The notes under the pieces are model-generated. The model saw only the letters and a list, made by a program, of their open reading frames with translations. It had not been told where the DNA came from and ran no database searches. Positions 54,812-63,979 of a stretch of DNA of 64,000 bases are shown here, piece by piece. Within the stretch, counting starts at the first letter, position 1. Each line of letters begins with the position of its first letter. The position numbers were made by a program, and so were the translations under genes. The stretch covers positions 1,288,829-1,352,828 of the forward strand of contig NZ_JAAMPJ010000001.1 in NCBI RefSeq assembly GCF_011067745.1. The letters run 5' to 3'. This DNA is from Lentzea alba. GTDB lineage: Bacteria; Actinomycetota; Actinomycetes; Mycobacteriales; Pseudonocardiaceae.

Positions 54812-55978
54812 TCAGACCCCCGCAGCCGCGAGCTCGGCGGCCTTGGCGGCCGCGTTGTCCATCGTGTCGACAACGGTCACCAGCGGGTGGTTGGCCTCGG
54901 CGAGAATCGCGCGGCCCTCCTCCACGTTGTTGCCGTCCAGGCGGACGACGAGCGGCTTGGTGGCCGAGTCGCCGAGGATCTCCAGCGCCTTCACGATGCC
55001 GTTGGCGACGGCGTCGCACGCGGTGATGCCACCGAAGACGTTGACGAACACCGAACGCACGGCCTCGTCGCCGAGGATGACGTCCAGGCCGTTCGCCATG
55101 ACCTCGGCGGACGCGCCGCCGCCGATGTCGAGGAAGTTCGCGGGCTTCACGCCGTACTGCTCACCGGCGTACGCCACGACGTCCAGAGTGGACATCACGA
55201 GACCGGCGCCGTTGCCGATGATGCCGACCTCGCCGTCGAGCTTGACGTAGTTGAGGCCCTTCTCCTTGGCCTTCGCCTCGAGAGGGTTCTCCGCCGCCTT
55301 GTCGACCAGCTCGGCGTGCGCCGGGTGGCGGAAGTCGGCGTTCTCGTCCAGCGTGACCTTGCCGTCGAGCGCGACGATCTTGTCCTGCGGGTCGCGGACC
55401 AGCGGGTTGACCTCGACGAGCGTGGCGTCCTCCGCGACGAAGGTCTCCCACAGCTTGACGATGACGTCGACGACCTGGTCCTTGACCTCGGCCGGGAAGT
55501 TCGCCGCGTCGGCGATCTCCTTGGCCTTGGCCGCGTCGACACCCTTGATGGCGTCGATGTGGATCTTCGCGAGGGCCTCGGGCTTGGTGGCCGCGACCTC
55601 CTCGATGTCCATGCCACCCTCAACGCTCGCCATGGCGAGGAAGGTGCGGTTGGCACGGTCGAGGAGGAAGGAGAAGTAGTACTCCTCCGCGATGTCGGAG
55701 GCAGGCGTCACCAGCACGCGGTGAACGATGTGCCCCTTGATGTCCAGGCCGAGGATGGCGGTCGCCTTCTCCTCGGTCTCCTCGGCGGTGGAAGCGAGCT
55801 TCACACCACCGGCCTTGCCGCGGCCGCCGGTCTTGACCTGGGCCTTGACGACGACCGGCTGGCCGAACTTCGCGGCGATGGCCTTGGCGTCGGCGGGGTT
55901 GGTGGCCACATCGCCCGGCAGTACCGGGACGCCGTGGGCGGCGAAAAGGTCTTTCGCCTGGTACTCGTACAGGTCCAC
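54812..55978 (-). CDS. sucC: Succinyl-CoA ligase beta subunit
   Basis: This 388-residue ATP-grasp subunit has [19 protein letters not shown] at the N-terminus, [19 protein letters not shown] for nucleotide binding, [19 protein letters not shown] near residue 196 and [19 protein letters not shown] near residue 256. It starts at GTG 55978. With sucD it forms a two-gene TCA operon as in mycobacteria (Rv0951-Rv0952). The upstream 205 bases hold no gene. Confidence 0.98.
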   Translation of the reverse strand: MDLYEYQAKDLFAAHGVPVLPGDVATNPADAKAIAAKFGQPVVVKAQVKTGGRGKAGGVKLASTAEETEEKATAILGLDIKGHIVHRVLVTPASDIAEEYYFSFLLDRANRTFLAMASVEGGMDIEEVAATKPEALAKIHIDAIKGVDAAKAKEIADAANFPAEVKDQVVDVIVKLWETFVAEDATLVEVNPLVRDPQDKIVALDGKVTLDENADFRHPAHAELVDKAAENPLEAKAKEKGLNYVKLDGEVGIIGNGAGLVMSTLDVVAYAGEQYGVKPANFLDIGGGASAEVMANGLDVILGDEAVRSVFVNVFGGITACDAVANGIVKALEILGDSATKPLVVRLDGNNVEEGRAILAEANHPLVTVVDTMDNAAAKAAELAAAGV

Positions 55979-56184
55979 TCGGGTCTCCTGCGACGTCGGT
56001 GTCGGAACACCGCGCCTGGGTGGTCCTCAAGGGGCCAAGCGAACCCACTTGACGCGGCTGGGCCCAGACACTATCGAGCTGCGGCTACCGCTCGCACGCC
56101 ACACCTGGTGAGGTCGGTCTCAACGGCGGTGAGGTCGATCACGAGTGCGCGCGTATAGAGGAGAAGGCGTGTGCACGGCCACTT

Positions 56185-57864
56185 TCACCGCGTTGCGCGA
56201 GCTCCCATCAAGCCGGCCGCGACCGCCAACGCCGCCACCGACGCCAGCGCGAGCCACGTGCCGGGCCCGGCCGCCGCGTTCACGACCTTGTCTCCGGTCA
56301 GCGGCAACTCCAGCGCGCGCACGCCGAGCAACAACACAGCGCCCGCGAGCACCGCGGCACCGCGTGCGGGCCGCGAGCGAACCGCGATCACCAGGCCGAT
56401 GATCAGGAAGAGGAGTGAGCTGAGCAACGCCCACGAGACCGCGGGGTCGGCGTCCGGCAGCAGCGTCGGCGCCGTGTAGTTGTCGCCGCGCACGGCCGGC
56501 AACGCGAAGGCGCCCGCCGCGAACAGCCCGGCCAGCAGCACCGCGCCCAGTTCGGCGACCGGCATCTCCTGCTTCTTGCCGGCGTCGGTGTTCTCCCGCT
56601 CGACGGCACCGGCGAGACCCGCGCAGATCAACGCGAGCAGGCCGAGGGGGAACTCGACGATCATCAGCCAGAAGCCCGCGCCCGGCTGCGCGATGCCAGC
56701 CTGGCTCGCGGCCACGACCGGCTGGGTCGCCCCCGCCGCGGCGAGCTGCATCGCGAGGTAGCCGAACAGCAGCGCCGGGCGCACCGCCCCGGCGATCGAC
56801 GGCACCAGCAACGCGAGTCCGAGCAGGCCGAACGCGATTCCGGCCGGCCAGAGGAGGTTCGCGGACGCCAGGTCCGGCGCCTTGCCACCGGTGGTCAGGA
56901 CGAGCTGCGGAACGGACGCGCCGATGACCATGAAGGCGGCCGCGAGCACGCTGAGGACGCCTGCCGTCACGTGCATGCGGCGGATCGACGGCAGCGCGAG
57001 GTCGTGCTTCTCGTCGCGCTTGCCGCGCAGCAGCCGCCACAACCGGGCCAGCGGAGGCACGGTGGGCAGCGCGAGCGCGGCGAGCAACGCGAGGACCGGG
57101 CCCACCGAGATGGTCAGTCCCGTGACGACGGTCCCGGCCACCAGCGGCGGCAGCACCACGGCGAGCAGCGCGAGCGAGACACCGAGGACGCCGCCCTCAC
57201 GGGTGTCCGGGTCGGGAGAACTGGCCGCGAGCGCCGTGGCGAGCGGCGCGGCGAGGGCGACCAGCAGACCACCGGTCAGCCCGATCACCGGCAGGTCCCA
57301 CGGGCCGCGGTCGAGCTGGAACGGGTCCGACGAGCTGAACGGCTTGCCGAGCAGGCCGATCGTCGCCCACGCGGCGATGATCACGTGCAGGGCCACCAGG
57401 CCGGGAGGCTCCGACGCGTCCGCGGGCATGCCGGCGCGACCGGCGGCGAGCAGACCACCCGCGATCACCAGCACGTGCCCGGCGAGCAGCAGCCACACGC
57501 CGGCCGACGGCGTGACCGCGATCAGCGTGGACGGCCGGAACAGCTCCGGGCGCGCCACCGCCATCGCGTTGATCACGATCTGCAGGTCGCTCAGCAACCG
57601 CCCGAAGGCGAACACGCCCACCGCGGCGATCAGTCCCGCCGCCACGAACGGCCTGCCGCGCATCAGCAGCACACCCGCGACGGCCGGCGGCAGCAGAGCG
57701 AGCAGGGCGAGCAACGGCCACGACGTGAACGCGGGTTCCGCCCCGTCGACCACGCCGACCAGCGGGCCCGCGGCGAGGAGGAGGGAGCCCGCGGCGGCGA
57801 GCGCCCACGAGGTGCGCAGCCGTGCGGCGGCCGGGGTCTGGTTCTCGAGCTCGGTTCGAGTCAT
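56185..57864 (-). CDS. Large polytopic membrane protein, unknown
   Basis: This 559-residue protein has at least twelve hydrophobic segments across its length and few charged residues, except for one cytoplasmic loop near residue 265 (WRLLRGKRDEKHDL). No transporter or enzyme motif is evident. The start ATG at 57864 is preferred to 57882. It lies upstream of sucC on the same strand and is divergent from the lipase-like gene. Mycobacteria have no obvious equivalent at this position, so it is a lineage-specific insertion into the conserved order. Confidence 0.8.
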   Translation of the reverse strand: MTRTELENQTPAAARLRTSWALAAAGSLLLAAGPLVGVVDGAEPAFTSWPLLALLALLPPAVAGVLLMRGRPFVAAGLIAAVGVFAFGRLLSDLQIVINAMAVARPELFRPSTLIAVTPSAGVWLLLAGHVLVIAGGLLAAGRAGMPADASEPPGLVALHVIIAAWATIGLLGKPFSSSDPFQLDRGPWDLPVIGLTGGLLVALAAPLATALAASSPDPDTREGGVLGVSLALLAVVLPPLVAGTVVTGLTISVGPVLALLAALALPTVPPLARLWRLLRGKRDEKHDLALPSIRRMHVTAGVLSVLAAAFMVIGASVPQLVLTTGGKAPDLASANLLWPAGIAFGLLGLALLVPSIAGAVRPALLFGYLAMQLAAAGATQPVVAASQAGIAQPGAGFWLMIVEFPLGLLALICAGLAGAVERENTDAGKKQEMPVAELGAVLLAGLFAAGAFALPAVRGDNYTAPTLLPDADPAVSWALLSSLLFLIIGLVIAVRSRPARGAAVLAGAVLLLGVRALELPLTGDKVVNAAAGPGTWLALASVAALAVAAGLMGARATR

Positions 57865-57999
57865 CGCGGGCGAACCTAGCAAGAGAGGCGTTGAGTTCCG
57901 TGTGACCGGTTGCGACCAAGTGAGACGAAATTCGTTCGCATGTGGAAAACAGGCGCCGGGTACTCCTAGCCGGTGACTTCATCACTTACCGTCGCTCAT

Positions 58000-58980
58000 A
58001 TGAGCGACAACGGCCGGTCGTGGATGACGCGTCTGACTGACGCCGTCCTCGATCGCGCCGGCTGGGGGGTGCACACCGCGCGGGACGTCGCCGAAGAGGT
58101 CAAGGTCGCGTTGCGCGCCATGGCCACGCCCGGCGGGATGCGTGGTGTCGCGATGGAAGCCGCCTGGTTGACGGCCCACGCGGTGCTCTATCCGTGGGGC
58201 GCGATCACCGAACAGCTGCGTCCGGAGAGCCAGTTCCGGCACTACCGGACGGACGGCCTGCCGCCCCGCCAGCGCGGGCTGATGGTTTCGGCTATGGACG
58301 CCGTGGGCACCCCGATCGTGTTGGTGCACGGCATCGGGGACAACCGCTCCGCCTTCGCGGTGCTGTCGGGGGCGCTGCGAAGGCGGGGCTTCGGGGTGGT
58401 GCACGCCATCAACTACAGCGTGCTGACGGCGTTGACCGGTGACGTCCGCCGCTCGGCCGCCCTGCTCGGAGCGCACATCGAGCGCATCTGCGAGCAGACC
58501 GGCGCGGACCAGGTACACGTCGTCGGCCATTCGCTCGGCGGTCTCATCGCCCGGTATTACGTGCAACGGCTGCACGGCGACTCACGCGTTCGCACGCTCG
58601 TAACCCTGGGAACGCCGCACAAGGGCACGCTCGCGGCCTATCTGCTGCCGACTCCGCTGACCAAGCAGCTCCGCCCCGGCTCCGAACTCCTGCAGGAGCT
58701 CGCCGAGCCCGGCCGGCCGTGCCGCACGCGGTTCGTCGTCGTGTGGTCGGAGATGGATCAGATCATCGTTCCTCAGCGCAACGCCCGACTGGAGCACTCG
58801 TCGTTGCTCGTCGAAGAGCACCAGATACGTGATTCAGGTCACCTTTCCCTCCCGGTTGACACGAGGACTCTTCACGTAGTTGTGACGGCCATCACCCGAT
58901 CGGACGACTCCCTGGGTCACCCCATCGCCGCTGGCGGTGAGGCGTGTCGCCCGCCCGAAGTGACCGACGGTCACAGTTGA
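58000..58980 (+). CDS. Lipase/alpha-beta hydrolase (GHSLGG)
   Basis: This 326-residue protein has the oxyanion-hole motif VLVHGIGDNRSAF near residue 107 and the nucleophile elbow VHVVGHSLGGLIARYYVQ near residue 170, as in triacylglycerol lipases and PGAP1-like hydrolases. The later TLGTPHKGT is typical of this lipase group, and the acid/base residues are likely in WSEMDQIIVP and DSGHLSLP. No signal peptide is visible. The ATG at 58000 is taken; GTG 57973 would add nine residues. The substrate is unknown but is probably an ester. Confidence 0.85.
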   Translation: MSDNGRSWMTRLTDAVLDRAGWGVHTARDVAEEVKVALRAMATPGGMRGVAMEAAWLTAHAVLYPWGAITEQLRPESQFRHYRTDGLPPRQRGLMVSAMDAVGTPIVLVHGIGDNRSAFAVLSGALRRRGFGVVHAINYSVLTALTGDVRRSAALLGAHIERICEQTGADQVHVVGHSLGGLIARYYVQRLHGDSRVRTLVTLGTPHKGTLAAYLLPTPLTKQLRPGSELLQELAEPGRPCRTRFVVVWSEMDQIIVPQRNARLEHSSLLVEEHQIRDSGHLSLPVDTRTLHVVVTAITRSDDSLGHPIAAGGEACRPPEVTDGHS

Positions 58981-59189
58981 CAGTTGAAACCTCCTGGTCG
59001 CCGCCCGTTAGGACGACATAACGAACTGGGGTTTGCCCTCCGAGGCTTCCCGCCGTTACTGTCCCCCGGTCCGTTGTCACGGTCTGATCACAGAAGGACA
59101 CCGAGTCAGAACCCCGAATCCTGACTCACCGGGAATCCCCCGCCCGGCAGGTCCACCGATCAGGCTCCCCGAAGGCGGAAGGGCAAGCT

Positions 59190-59978
59190 TTGAGTCACCA
59201 CCGCTCCCCCGGCGGCCATGAACGCAGTGCTGCGCTTGACGAGGCAGTCGACCGCGCCTCCACGCGCATGATCAGCTCCCACCGGCTCCCCCCGCCCCCG
59301 TCGGCGCTTCGCGGACGCATCGTCGTCGCCGCCGTCGCAGTGGGCGCGTTCGCCGCAGCAGGCGCAGGTCAGGCCATGCAGGCCGCCGCGGGCGACAGCA
59401 AGGACGTGCAGCTCGCGAACCACGCCGGTGGCGCCGCCACGTTCGACGGCATGGGTGGCGACACCGCCTCCGCCCCGCAGATCCTCGCGGTCTCGAAGAC
59501 CACGTCAGAAGGCTCCGCCGAGGCCGCCAAGCTCCTGCGCAGCCAGCAGCTCACCACCCAGCGCGACGCCGCAGAGGCCGAGAAGAAGCGCCCCAAGTTC
59601 GTCCGCCCCGCCGCCGGTGAGTTCACCTCCGGCTACGGCGGCCGTTGGGGCACCATGCACCTGGGCATCGACATCGCCGGCCCGATCGGCACCCCGATCC
59701 TCGCCGCCTCCGACGGCCGCGTGATCGAGGCCGGTCCCGCTTCCGGCTTCGGCCTCTGGGTCCGTATCGAGCACGCGGACGGCACGATCACCGTGTACGG
59801 CCACATGGACTCGTTCAACGTCCGCGAAGGCCAGGTCGTCAAGGCCGGCGAGCAGATCGCCCGCATGGGCAACCGCGGCTTCTCGACCGGCTCGCACCTG
59901 CACTTCGAGGTGTGGAACCCCGGTGGCCAGAAGATCAACCCGCTCACTTGGTTGAACGCTCGCGGTGTGACCGTCTGA
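59190..59978 (+). CDS. M23-family peptidoglycan endopeptidase
   Basis: This 262-residue exported protein begins at TTG 59190 after GGAAGGGCAAGC. It has a transmembrane/signal segment near residues 46-66 and a linker with a Lys/Glu-rich helix. The M23 (LytM) domain spans about 145-262. Zinc ligands are visible in MHLGIDIAG (HxxxD) and the final SHLHFEVW (HxH). It probably cleaves peptidoglycan cross-links. It corresponds to mycobacterial Rv0950c in the same neighbourhood. A leader of 209 bases lies upstream with TTGACA at 58978; no riboswitch could be confirmed in it. Confidence 0.93.
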   Translation: MSHHRSPGGHERSAALDEAVDRASTRMISSHRLPPPPSALRGRIVVAAVAVGAFAAAGAGQAMQAAAGDSKDVQLANHAGGAATFDGMGGDTASAPQILAVSKTTSEGSAEAAKLLRSQQLTTQRDAAEAEKKRPKFVRPAAGEFTSGYGGRWGTMHLGIDIAGPIGTPILAASDGRVIEAGPASGFGLWVRIEHADGTITVYGHMDSFNVREGQVVKAGEQIARMGNRGFSTGSHLHFEVWNPGGQKINPLTWLNARGVTV

Positions 59979-60122
59979 TTCGGCTCTGATTCGGTTCTGG
60001 CTGAACTACGGCTCAGTAGCTTTCTCGCGGGTTTGTGGCGATGTACCCACCGTCCGGTGTGGGGTTGGGGCCGTTCGGCGCCTCAGGGGCCTCACAAGCC
60101 TCCAACTGCGCTCGTGTCGCGG

Positions 60123-60434
60123 CTATTCCGCGCTCGTGGCTGACTTGAAGGCCTCACTCGTGGCCGACTTGAGCCGCGACCGTGCCGGGTCCAGGCCGCG
60201 CTCATCGCGGCGGACGAAGTAGGCCGTGGCCACTCGCCAGACCGAGCACATGTGCTTGCGCCATCTCGGGCCGCAGGCTTTGCAGGCCCCGCTCTCGGTT
60301 GGCTCGTGCAGGCCGAGCAGGGTGCGCCAGGCTTCTGCGAGCCTCGTGGTCTCGGGGGCCGCTGTTGGGGATTCCAGCTGGTTGAGGATTGCGAACACGC
60401 GTTCGTGCAGCAGCTGGGCCAGTACGTGATCCAT
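60123..60434 (-). CDS. Small Cys-containing protein with repeat-coded tail
   Basis: This 103-residue protein starts at ATG 60434 (MDHVLAQLLHERVFAILNQL). It contains CKACGPRWRKHMCSVW, a possible metal-binding or redox cysteine set. The C-terminus is coded by a 24-base direct repeat (CTCGTGGC-GACTTGA at 60133 and 60157), giving FKSATSAE-like copies. I do not recognise a family. The open frame upstream of 60434 is poor. It lies between the M23 gene and pcrA. Confidence 0.55.
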   Translation of the reverse strand: MDHVLAQLLHERVFAILNQLESPTAAPETTRLAEAWRTLLGLHEPTESGACKACGPRWRKHMCSVWRVATAYFVRRDERGLDPARSRLKSATSEAFKSATSAE

Positions 60435-61042
60435 GCCGAGTTCTCCCGCTGGGTTGAGGACCTCATGCGGTTGATGATGCTCGGTGGGTCTGACAATTTT
60501 TGAACGTGCGGCTGCTGAGCTGGGTGAACACACCGATGCGGTGGGCGAGCACGCCGATGAACAGCCAAGACTGGGCGATTGCAGTGCGGCCGGACTGCTC
60601 TCCCGTTCAGTCCGGCCGCACCTTCGCCGCGAAGTTCTGGCCCCCGCCTTCCCTTCGCATCCCCTTCGTCTGCAGGCTGCTCCCCTTGCCGTTGGACCGC
60701 CCCGAACGTTCCGTTGGCTGTGCTGCTTGCGACACCCACATAGACGTACGTAGTTGGGTCTCGTTGCGCTGGATTTGGGACTTTTTTCGAAGTTTGTCGG
60801 GGGTGGGGGAAGTTGCAGGTCAGGAGGGGTGGGGGTGTCCGGTTCGTGTCTGGTCGTACCGGGTTGTGTACGGGTCGCTCGGGTTCCGTAAGTCTGGTCC
60901 GCACGGGCGCGAGTTTGCGGGTGGTCACCTTGCGAGGACGAGCTGCGTTTTAGGCACGCCTGTTGCTCAGGGCGGCTGCGCCTTTGCGTCGGCTGGCCTT
61001 CGGCCTCGCCTTGAAGGGCCGCTTCGCGGCGATGGTGGTGGC
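60435..61042. other. Intergenic region without clear gene; GC-skewed tracts and UUCG hairpins
   Basis: No convincing gene was seen. The stretch has a G-rich purine run on the + strand near 60795-60830. Near pcrA there is a segment with TTCG-loop hairpins (GGCCTTCGGCC near 60996-61006 and GCCGCTTCGCGGC near 61018-61030). The latter could terminate pcrA or belong to a dispersed repeat. Frames through it have random-like composition. Confidence 0.5.
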
Positions 61043-63361
61043 TTAGAGCTTGGTCATGGGGACGCTGCCGATCAGCATCAGGCGGACTGTGCCGGAGCCG
61101 CCGAAGTCGATCGTTGCGGTGGCTCGTAGGCCCGCGCCGTCCACTGCTACTACTCGGCCCAGGCCGTACTTGTCGTGGGTTACTCGGTCGCCCACGTCCA
61201 GCTTCATGGCTGGGGCGTCTTTCCAGCCTGCTTTGCCGGGGGCTGGGCGGGCTAGGCCTCGGGAGGCTATGCCGCCGCTCGAGGAGGCTGAGCGGCCCCA
61301 CGTTGTGGCGGCGGCTGGGGCTGAGCGGGAGGGTTCAACTCGGCGCCAGTCCAGCAGGTCTGGGGGGATTTCGCCCAGGAAGCGGGACGCCGGGTTTGCT
61401 GAGGGCTGGCCCCAGGCTGAGCGCACCAGGGCTCGGGAGAGGTAGAGGCGGCGTTGGGCTCGGGTGATGCCCACGTAGGCCAGGCGGCGTTCTTCTGCCA
61501 GTTCGGCTGGGTCGCCCAGGGCTCGCATGTGGGGGAAGACGCCGTCTTCCCAGCCCGTGCTGAAGACGACCGGGTATTCGAGGCCCTTGGCCGTGTGGAT
61601 GGTCATCAGGGTTACCACGCCGTCGGACTCGGCGTCTGGGATCGAGTCGGCGTCGGCCACCAGGGAGACCCGTTCCAGGAAGGCTGGGAGGGAGGGGACC
61701 GGGTCGGCGCCTTCTGGGAGTTCCAGTTCGGTGAACTCGCGGGCCACGGTGACCAGTTCGTTGAGGTTTTCGATCCTCGTGTGGTCCTGGGGGTCTTCGC
61801 TGGCTTCCAGTTCGGTGCGGTAGCCGGTTTTTTCCAGGACTGCTTCCAGGATGTCGGCCACGTCGTCTTCGCGCTCGACCATTTCGCCCAGTTGGTCCAT
61901 CAGTTCTACGAAACCGGCGATTGCGTTGCGGGAGCGCGGGTTCAGCATGGGGACGCGGTCGTGCACGGCTTCGCGGAGGGCTGCGGCGAAGCTGATTCGC
62001 TCGCGTTCCGCGTAGGCGGACACGCAGGCTTCCGCTCGGTCGCCGATTCCTCGCTTGGGGACGTTGAGGATTCGGCGCAGCGAGACCGTGTCGTCCGGGT
62101 TGGCCAGAGTTCGCAGGTAGGCGAGGGCGTCGCGGACTTCTCGGCGCTCGTAGAAGCGGACGCCGCCGACCACTCGGTACGGGAGGCCCAGGCGGATGAA
62201 GATTTCTTCGAAGACGCGCGACTGGTTGTTGGTGCGGTAGAAGACGGCGATTTCGCTGTTGTTGACCTCGCCACCGTCTACCAGGCGGTCGATTTCGTTT
62301 GCCACGAAGGCGGCTTCGTCGTGTTCGTTGTCGGCTACGTAGCCGACGATCTTCTCGCCTTCGCCGAGGTCGCTCCAGAGCGATTTGTCGCGGCGGTTCG
62401 GGTTGCGGGAGATCACGGCGTTGGCGGCCGTCAGGATGTTCTGGGTGGAGCGGTAGTTCTGCTCCAGCAAGATCGTGGTGGCGTCCGGGTAGTCGCGCTC
62501 GAACTCCACGATGTTGCGGATGGTGGCGCCGCGGAAGGCGTAGATGGACTGGTCGGCGTCGCCCACCACGCACAGTTCTGCCGGCGGGAGTTCGCCGCCT
62601 GCTTTGCCCACCAGTTCGCGCACGAGGGTGTATTGCGCGTGGTTGGTGTCCTGGTACTCGTCGACCAGTACGTGGCGGAAGCGGCGGCGGTAGTGCTCGG
62701 CCACGTCCGGGAAGGTCTGGAGGAGTTCGACGGTCTTCATGATGAGGTCGTCGAAGTCGAGCGAGTTGGACTCACCCAGGCGCCGTTGGTAGACGGTGTA
62801 GACCTCGGCCACTCGGCGTTCCAGGTCGTTCGTGGCCTGGGCGGCGGCGGTCTCGGGGTCGATGAGCTCGTTCTTGAGGTTCGAGATGTGCACGGCGAGG
62901 GTGCGGGCCGCGTACTTCTTCGGGTCGAGGTCGAGGTCTCGGGCGACGAGGGTGATGAGGCGGCGGGAGTCGTCGCTGTCGTAGATCGAGAAGTTCGACG
63001 ACATGCCCAGGGTCTTGGCGTCGCGGCGCATCACGCGGACGCACATGGAGTGGAACGTCGACACCCACATGGAACGGGCGCGGGCGCCCACCATGTCGGC
63101 CACGCGCTCCTTCATCTCCGCGGCCGCCTTGTTCGTGAACGTGATGGCCATGATCTGGCCGGGGTGCACGTCACGTTCCGCGAGCAGGTACGCGATCCGC
63201 CTGGTGAGGACGCGCGTCTTGCCGGAGCCGGCGCCCGCCACCACGAGCAGGGGCGAGCCGGCGTGCTCGACGGCACGGCGCTGCGCGGGGTTCAGGTCGT
63301 CGAGCAGGTGGCCCGCGCGGGAAACGGGGGGACTTGAGGGCAAGTCGAACAAGGCGCTCAT
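61043..63361 (-). CDS. pcrA: UvrD/PcrA-family DNA helicase (UvrD1 type)
   Basis: This 772-residue 3'-5' superfamily 1A helicase has Walker A VVAGAGSGKTRVLTRR near residue 42, motif Ia ITFTNKAAAEM, the DEYQDTN motif II, GDADQSIYAFRGA, QNYRSTQNIL, GITRAQRRLYLSRAL near the C-terminal core and a Ser/Ala-rich linker. It ends in a Tudor-like tail (VGDRVTHDKYGLGRVVAVDG), as in mycobacterial UvrD1/PcrA proteins that bind Ku or RNA polymerase. The position between M23 peptidase and chorismate mutase equals Rv0949. A partial LexA box lies 45 bases upstream. Confidence 0.96.
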   Translation of the reverse strand: MSALFDLPSSPPVSRAGHLLDDLNPAQRRAVEHAGSPLLVVAGAGSGKTRVLTRRIAYLLAERDVHPGQIMAITFTNKAAAEMKERVADMVGARARSMWVSTFHSMCVRVMRRDAKTLGMSSNFSIYDSDDSRRLITLVARDLDLDPKKYAARTLAVHISNLKNELIDPETAAAQATNDLERRVAEVYTVYQRRLGESNSLDFDDLIMKTVELLQTFPDVAEHYRRRFRHVLVDEYQDTNHAQYTLVRELVGKAGGELPPAELCVVGDADQSIYAFRGATIRNIVEFERDYPDATTILLEQNYRSTQNILTAANAVISRNPNRRDKSLWSDLGEGEKIVGYVADNEHDEAAFVANEIDRLVDGGEVNNSEIAVFYRTNNQSRVFEEIFIRLGLPYRVVGGVRFYERREVRDALAYLRTLANPDDTVSLRRILNVPKRGIGDRAEACVSAYAERERISFAAALREAVHDRVPMLNPRSRNAIAGFVELMDQLGEMVEREDDVADILEAVLEKTGYRTELEASEDPQDHTRIENLNELVTVAREFTELELPEGADPVPSLPAFLERVSLVADADSIPDAESDGVVTLMTIHTAKGLEYPVVFSTGWEDGVFPHMRALGDPAELAEERRLAYVGITRAQRRLYLSRALVRSAWGQPSANPASRFLGEIPPDLLDWRRVEPSRSAPAAATTWGRSASSSGGIASRGLARPAPGKAGWKDAPAMKLDVGDRVTHDKYGLGRVVAVDGAGLRATATIDFGGSGTVRLMLIGSVPMTKL

Positions 63362-63405
63362 CGTTCATCCACGGTACCGGGCGGCACCGACAAAACCCGT
63401 ACCGC

Positions 63406-63421
63406 CCGACCACGTGTTCGA
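63406..63421. promoter_or_regulatory. Degenerate LexA-like box upstream of pcrA
   Basis: The reverse strand reads TCGAAC-ACGT-GGTCGG. The left half is perfect and the right half matches GTTCGA at four of six positions. It lies 45 bases before the pcrA start. LexA binding is uncertain. Confidence 0.3.
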
Positions 63422-63524
63422 AGAGTCCGCCGGAAGACGGACCTCCAGCGTGACGTCCCACCTGGTGAGCCCTCTCACGGCGCGGACTTGGCGGCGCCGG
63501 GAGGTTCTGTGCAACACTGGATCC

Positions 63525-63587
63525 GTGCGCGCGACGTTCTTCGAGTTTTTCTACGGGATCCGGACTCCGGCTCCCGTGGTCGTCTAG
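63525..63587 (+). CDS. Phe/Tyr-rich leader peptide of the chorismate mutase attenuator
   Basis: A 20-residue ORF starts at GTG 63525 and ends TAG at 63587. It carries the codon run TTC TTC GAG TTT TTC TAC (peptide FFEFFY). Five aromatic residues in six codons are exceptional for GC-rich DNA, and Phe and Tyr are end products of the branch that chorismate mutase feeds. The ORF may be translated from a leaderless transcript; TTGGCG near 63488 and CAACAC near 63512 are possible -35/-10 boxes. Stalling at these codons would favour the antiterminator pairing described in the next feature. Confidence 0.75.
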   Translation: MRATFFEFFYGIRTPAPVVV

Positions 63588-63637
63588 CGCTCAACAAGCC
63601 ACCACGAAGCCCCGGAGTCCTCGGACCCCGGGGCTTC
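63562..63637 (+). promoter_or_regulatory. Attenuator with alternative hairpins before chorismate mutase
   Basis: GGACTCCGG (63562-63570, in the leader ORF) is complementary to CCGGAGTCC (63612-63620), forming an antiterminator. The same CCGGAGTCC is part of the terminator stem GAAGCCCCGGAGTCC (63606-63620) with GGACCCCGGGGCTTC (63623-63637), 15 pairs with one mismatch. The two pairings exclude each other. No T-tract follows the terminator, as is common in actinobacteria. Confidence 0.7.
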
Positions 63638-63685
63638 GCTGCTTCCGGGGCAAGGACTCAGCAGAGTCGAGAGGTCGTCGAAACC

Positions 63686-63943
63686 ATGGACACCACCACC
63701 GAGCCGGACATCAACGAGCTGCGCCAGGAGATCGACAACCTGGACGCGGAAATACTGCGCCTCGTGCAACGCCGCGTCGAGGTATCCAAGATCATCGGCG
63801 CGGCCCGGATGGCGGCCGGGGGTACGAAGATCGTGCACAACCGCGAGATCGACGTGCTCAACCGCTACAAGCCGCTCGGGTCCGAGGGCAAGGACCTCGC
63901 GATGATCCTGCTGAAGATGGGCCGCGGTCCGCTCGGCAGGTAG
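63686..63943 (+). CDS. aroQ: Chorismate mutase (AroQ, mycobacterial type)
   Basis: This 85-residue AroQ-fold enzyme converts chorismate to prephenate for Phe and Tyr. It has INELRQEIDNLDAEILRLVQ with the active-site Arg/Glu positions, RRVEVSKIIGAAR and KIVHNREIDVLNRY. The size matches the small cytoplasmic mutase Rv0948c that works with DAHP synthase. The ATG 63686 follows GAGAGGTCG. The Phe/Tyr-rich leader ORF and attenuator upstream indicate end-product control. A hairpin terminator follows. Confidence 0.94.
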   Translation: MDTTTEPDINELRQEIDNLDAEILRLVQRRVEVSKIIGAARMAAGGTKIVHNREIDVLNRYKPLGSEGKDLAMILLKMGRGPLGR

Positions 63944-63951
63944 ACAGGCCC

Positions 63952-63979
63952 TGGCCCGGCGTCACAGCACGCCGGGCCA
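63952..63979. terminator. Hairpin terminator after chorismate mutase
   Basis: TGGCCCGGCGT (63952-63962) and ACGCCGGGCCA (63969-63979) pair perfectly around CACAGC, nine bases after the stop. Five A residues follow, so it may also stop transcription arriving from the right. Confidence 0.8.

Noticed and set aside
58981..59189. Possible c-di-AMP (ydaO) riboswitch before the M23 peptidase gene
   Set aside because: The gene class and 209-base leader are suggestive and a CCGAATCC string occurs, but the later conserved blocks of the riboswitch are absent before the start codon. An Infernal search with RF00379 would decide.
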